Origin: Fidelibacterota bacterium | GTDB lineage: Bacteria; Marinisomatota; SORT01 | Assembly (NCBI GenBank): GCA_022563775.1 | Contig: JADFMS010000034.1 | Coordinates: 1-15,710 of the forward strand | Reading direction: 5' to 3' | Length of the DNA stretch: 15,710 nucleotides | Shown: positions 13,021 through 15,710 of the stretch, piece after piece | Layout: each line of letters opens with the position of its first letter | How positions within the stretch are numbered: position 1 is the first letter of the stretch | The notes under the pieces: generated by a model | Database searches by the model: none | What the model was told of the DNA's origin: nothing | Seen by the model: only the letters and a program-made list of their open reading frames with translations | Position numbers and translations under genes: made by a program

Positions 13021-13821
13021 TCAAGATTTACGTTTCTGGATCTTGCTTATCGCCGCATTCGCAGCATAGCGCAATCGAACATCCGCACTCAACTTGTATT
13101 TTTCTAAAATAGCAATGTCCGTGTAATTTCCAAGCTCACCGATTGCGCCTATCGCAGATACACGTAGCATGACTTGTTCCTTTGAAACAGCAATGACCCT
13201 CGCCTTTCCCAAAATATTGTCATCCTTCAATCGCATCGCAATCTGGATAGCTGTTATACGACTGGCCAAGGAAAAATTTTCATTGTTTACTATCTTCATT
13301 GCTTCGGTAGCAATATCTAGTTTGTCGATTCCAATGATTGCATTTAGTAATTCTTTAAACTCCTTTGGTTTTGCCTTGATTATGGCGTCAAGCTCGCCTT
13401 GTTGTACAATCGATGCAATCTTTAGTTTTTCAAAGTTTAATCCAATCTTTTTTTCAACTTCAGATGTCATTGATTCGCCAAACTGTTTTCTCTCCCCCGC
13501 CGCAATTTGCACCCAATCTCCATTAACTTTTTCAGAAAACTGTGCTGCGAGTCCACCTTTAACATCGATCTTTCTTACAACTTGATACTGTTTTCCATTT
13601 GCATTAAAGACAACCTTTGCAAATGCCTTATCTGTTCCTCGTTTGATCAAACCTTTGTTTGATTTTCTTGTATGTTGACCAAACAAAGCAAATGTAATTG
13701 CATCAACTATGCTGGATTTACCAGCACCATTATGCCCTACAAATACGGTAACGCCATTGCCAAACTCTAATGACGTTTCTGTGTGTGACAGGAAATTTCC
13801 CAGCTCAACTGATGTAATCAT
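13021..13821 (-). CDS. rad50: Rad50 N-terminal ATPase half joined to HEAT-like repeats
   Basis: Residues 1-175 are clearly Rad50/SMC-type: VELGNFLSHTETSLEF, Walker A GHNGAGKSS (29-37), and a Q-loop in IVQQGELDAI (Q140, Q141). KEFKELLNAIIGIDKLDIA follows, where the coiled coil normally starts. Normal Rad50 runs to about 880-900 residues with a coiled coil, a CxxC zinc hook and a C-terminal half with signature motif and Walker B. None of that is here. Instead residues ~180-266 look like two HEAT-type helical repeats (RVSAIGAIGELGNYTDIAIL and RLRYAANAAISKI). It overlaps mre11 by 4 bases (ATGA), the usual coupling. A Walker A half alone cannot form the composite ATPase site unless another protein supplies the rest. 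It may be a truncation product, a natural fusion or an assembly join. Confidence 0.85.
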   Translation of the reverse strand: MITSVELGNFLSHTETSLEFGNGVTVFVGHNGAGKSSIVDAITFALFGQHTRKSNKGLIKRGTDKAFAKVVFNANGKQYQVVRKIDVKGGLAAQFSEKVNGDWVQIAAGERKQFGESMTSEVEKKIGLNFEKLKIASIVQQGELDAIIKAKPKEFKELLNAIIGIDKLDIATEAMKIVNNENFSLASRITAIQIAMRLKDDNILGKARVIAVSKEQVMLRVSAIGAIGELGNYTDIAILEKYKLSADVRLRYAANAAISKIQKRKS

Positions 13822-14957
13822 TTTTGCTTCTCCTTTTTGTATAGCGCAAAGTTTTCAACAACAATTTGAGTTGCTTCTTTTAGTCGGTTAGTTGTTAACA
13901 TAGGAAGTAATTCTTTTATCGCAAAGATTGCACTCTGTTCTGAACCAAGAGCATTCACTGATAATCTAAATAATTCCTCATCAATCATGATTGGCTTTTC
14001 TAAGAAAACAGAAGAGTCAACATCATATTTGGAAATTCTCCAAAAACATCTCAAGGCAAAAGCGTTCAGGCGTGAAATCTGTGTCTGGATAATGTCATTT
14101 TCTATTTTATCGCCTTTAATTCTGAGTTCTATTATTGGCTTTCTCTCTAACCCCTCTATTTTTTTAGCAATCTCATTAATTGAGTTAGCAAGTTCGTTAT
14201 ACGCCGTCTTTATTGAAAACTGTGGTCTCGTGTCAAGCTCAATCCAGTCAGCTTTAGCTTCAGAACCTGAAACATCAACTTCAAAAAATCCTTTTTTTGT
14301 TTCTTTGATTCCCTCACTTGTTGTAAGTTCAATAGATCCAGGATAAGCTACAAGACCATTAAGGTGACTAAATTGTTTTTTATCGTGATCATGAAGGTGA
14401 CCCATTGCATAGTATGTGAAGTTTTTTGGAAGATCAGTTGATAATAACTCACCAGCAAACTTGTTAAACTCTGTAATACCTTGGTGCATTACAAGAATCT
14501 TGTGTCCACAGTGATTCTTTGCAATCCTGTCAATCTCTGAAAACTTTTCTTCAAATTGCGAAATTTCACTTTTTCGTATCTTATCAAACCCTACCAACAA
14601 GACATCTTTGTATTCAAGTGGTTTCCCTTGTCCAATATACTTTGAAACTTCTAAGTTATGATATACATAGGGAATAGGTGTTGTACGGATTCTACTAATG
14701 TCATGTTCACCTAAAATAAAAAACGAATCAATTTTGTTTTGTTTTAATCTTTTTAGAGCATTTGCCATCTGAACTATTGCAGTTCCATTTGGATTTGGAA
14801 CATGAAATATGTCACCTGCAAATATTACAAAATCAACATGATCTTTTATTGAAATATCAATAGCTTGGTTAAACGAAAGGTAAACATCTTGTTCTCTTTC
14901 TTCTGAACCATACTGTACTAGACCTAAATGTGTATCTGAAATATGTGAAAAAATCAT
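13818..14957 (-). CDS. mre11: Mre11-type DNA repair nuclease, archaeal-like
   Basis: The 379-residue protein has the calcineurin-like phosphoesterase motifs of Mre11/SbcD: SDTHLG (D8, H10), FAGDIFH (D49), LGEHD (84-86), LVMHQG (H158) and MGHLHDHD (H187, H189). Mre11 is the Mn-dependent 3'-5' exonuclease and endonuclease that works with Rad50 in double-strand break repair. The third motif is normally GNHD, with Asn binding metal and the next His catalytic. Here Glu84 replaces Asn, a noteworthy change, though His85 is kept. The cap and Rad50-binding C-terminal region are present. The start codon directly abuts the herA stop (TAAATG), and the end overlaps rad50. The herA-mre11-rad50 order and A+T-rich coding suggest an archaeal source. 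Confidence 0.92.
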   Translation of the reverse strand: MIFSHISDTHLGLVQYGSEEREQDVYLSFNQAIDISIKDHVDFVIFAGDIFHVPNPNGTAIVQMANALKRLKQNKIDSFFILGEHDISRIRTTPIPYVYHNLEVSKYIGQGKPLEYKDVLLVGFDKIRKSEISQFEEKFSEIDRIAKNHCGHKILVMHQGITEFNKFAGELLSTDLPKNFTYYAMGHLHDHDKKQFSHLNGLVAYPGSIELTTSEGIKETKKGFFEVDVSGSEAKADWIELDTRPQFSIKTAYNELANSINEIAKKIEGLERKPIIELRIKGDKIENDIIQTQISRLNAFALRCFWRISKYDVDSSVFLEKPIMIDEELFRLSVNALGSEQSAIFAIKELLPMLTTNRLKEATQIVVENFALYKKEKQK

Positions 14958-15710
14958 TTAGTCCAACAACAAATCTTTTTGTACTAACTGCTGTGTTGAC
15001 TCTATTGCGACTTGATTCATCTTTTCAGCTTTGGCCCATGCATTAACTGCACTTTGATCCCCTCCCATAATCTTCTCTTTTACTTCCTCAATATGAACAA
15101 GTGACGGGAGATTTACCCACTGGCCTACCATTATGGCATCGCCTACATTAAGTGAGGTCAGCTGAGCAATTAACTCGCGACTGGTAGATTCAGTAGCCGA
15201 GGCTATTTGGCGTTGGTCGTCTTCTTGAATAATCTTCATTATCGCAAAGGAACCCATCTGGCTAAGAACATTCAAGTCGACGCTTCTTGGTCTCTGTGAA
15301 ACTATCCCTAGACCCATACCAAACTTTCTTCCTTCTCTAGCTATCTTTGCAGCCCAATATTTAGCACCAGTGTCATGCTCTTTTGGAATAAAGACATGAG
15401 CTTCTTCAATGATAACAAAGATTGGTGAGCTGAATCTATAATTTCTATCTCTTTTTGACTTGGCATGTCTTACTACACTTGCATCCTTTCTATCTTTGAG
15501 TAGTTGTTGTAGGTAAAACGCCACCGCAACATTTGCTTGCTTTTCACTGAGTTCAGAAATATTCAAAATGTTTGCCCGCCCTTCTTTTATGAAACTAATA
15601 GGATCTCCCATATCTGGATCTAGTATCTCGTCAAATCTCCTTTGTGCTTCATCAATTATGTCTTGTACTCTGTAAGCTGACGTTCTGTACTCTTTGAGCT
15701 TTTTATCTTC
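14958..15710 (-). CDS. herA: HerA-type hexameric DNA translocase/helicase, 5' end cut by window edge
   Basis: The frame is open from the last base of the window, so the true start lies beyond it; 250 residues are visible. Key parts are a Walker B segment IFVIIEEAHVFIPKE, a following GLGIVSQRPRSVDLNVLSQM with the conserved SQRP, and the C-terminal LTSLNVGDAIMVGQWVNLP typical of HerA/FtsK-like ATPases. Walker A and the N-terminal HAS-barrel domain are outside the window. HerA pumps DNA and, with the nuclease NurA and Mre11-Rad50, resects double-strand breaks in archaea. No nurA is visible here. It is first in a tightly coupled set with mre11. Bacterial HerA homologues also occur in anti-phage systems, so a defence role is an alternative if the region is truly bacterial. 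Confidence 0.9.
   Translation of the reverse strand, partial: EDKKLKEYRTSAYRVQDIIDEAQRRFDEILDPDMGDPISFIKEGRANILNISELSEKQANVAVAFYLQQLLKDRKDASVVRHAKSKRDRNYRFSSPIFVIIEEAHVFIPKEHDTGAKYWAAKIAREGRKFGMGLGIVSQRPRSVDLNVLSQMGSFAIMKIIQEDDQRQIASATESTSRELIAQLTSLNVGDAIMVGQWVNLPSLVHIEEVKEKIMGGDQSAVNAWAKAEKMNQVAIESTQQLVQKDLLLD

Noticed and set aside
13169..14346. Plus-strand frames over rad50 and mre11
   Set aside because: They are antisense to strongly supported genes and contain no domains.

Overview
This looks like environmental, probably metagenome-derived, DNA from a Gram-negative (outer-membrane-bearing) bacterium. Positions 1 to about 12,990 carry outer-membrane beta-barrels, lipoproteins, a Tat-dependent Rieske protein and c-type cytochromes. 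I cannot name the phylum from sequence alone. The right end (13,021-15,710) is visibly more A+T-rich and carries a tightly packed herA-mre11-rad50 set, a layout typical of archaea. The two parts meet at a tyrosine-recombinase remnant beside repeats that match the 3' end of a tRNA. The join may therefore be a horizontal-transfer boundary or an assembly chimera.

Layout. 1-722 (-): a two-domain rhodanese cut by the window edge at its catalytic Cys, with a strong palindrome upstream. 1254-4267 (+): a compact operon of a DtxR/MntR-type metalloregulator, a two-domain multicopper oxidase and a ZIP metal transporter with an extra extracytoplasmic domain. 4479-7336 (+): a dihaem DUF1111-type lipoprotein cytochrome, a Rieske protein and an outer-membrane porin, spaced like an operon. 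7461-8690 (+): a Cyc2-like fusion of a monohaem cytochrome to an outer-membrane barrel. Together these form a candidate metal-responsive module for metal oxidation, metal acquisition or electron transfer across the envelope. This is the most interesting system in the window.

8691-12,000 is a decaying accessory zone. It holds two diverged copies of a ~138-bp repeat with inverted ends, a cyclase-family gene cut off at one copy, a hairpin-rich possible RNA, a small conserved hypothetical gene, a DoxX-like membrane protein, a truncated SRPBCC lipoprotein and a broken alpha/beta hydrolase. 11,929-12,684 contains a hicBA toxin-antitoxin pair between repeats derived from a tRNA-Pro 3' end, plus a cluster of strong palindromes. 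hicA carries an apparent Gln-to-amber mutation. 12,708-12,986 is the C-terminal half of a tyrosine recombinase.

13,021-15,710 (-): herA (cut by the window edge), mre11 (with a changed metal-ligand motif) and a short rad50 whose N-terminal ATPase half runs directly into HEAT-like repeats, with no coiled coil, zinc hook or C-terminal ATPase half.
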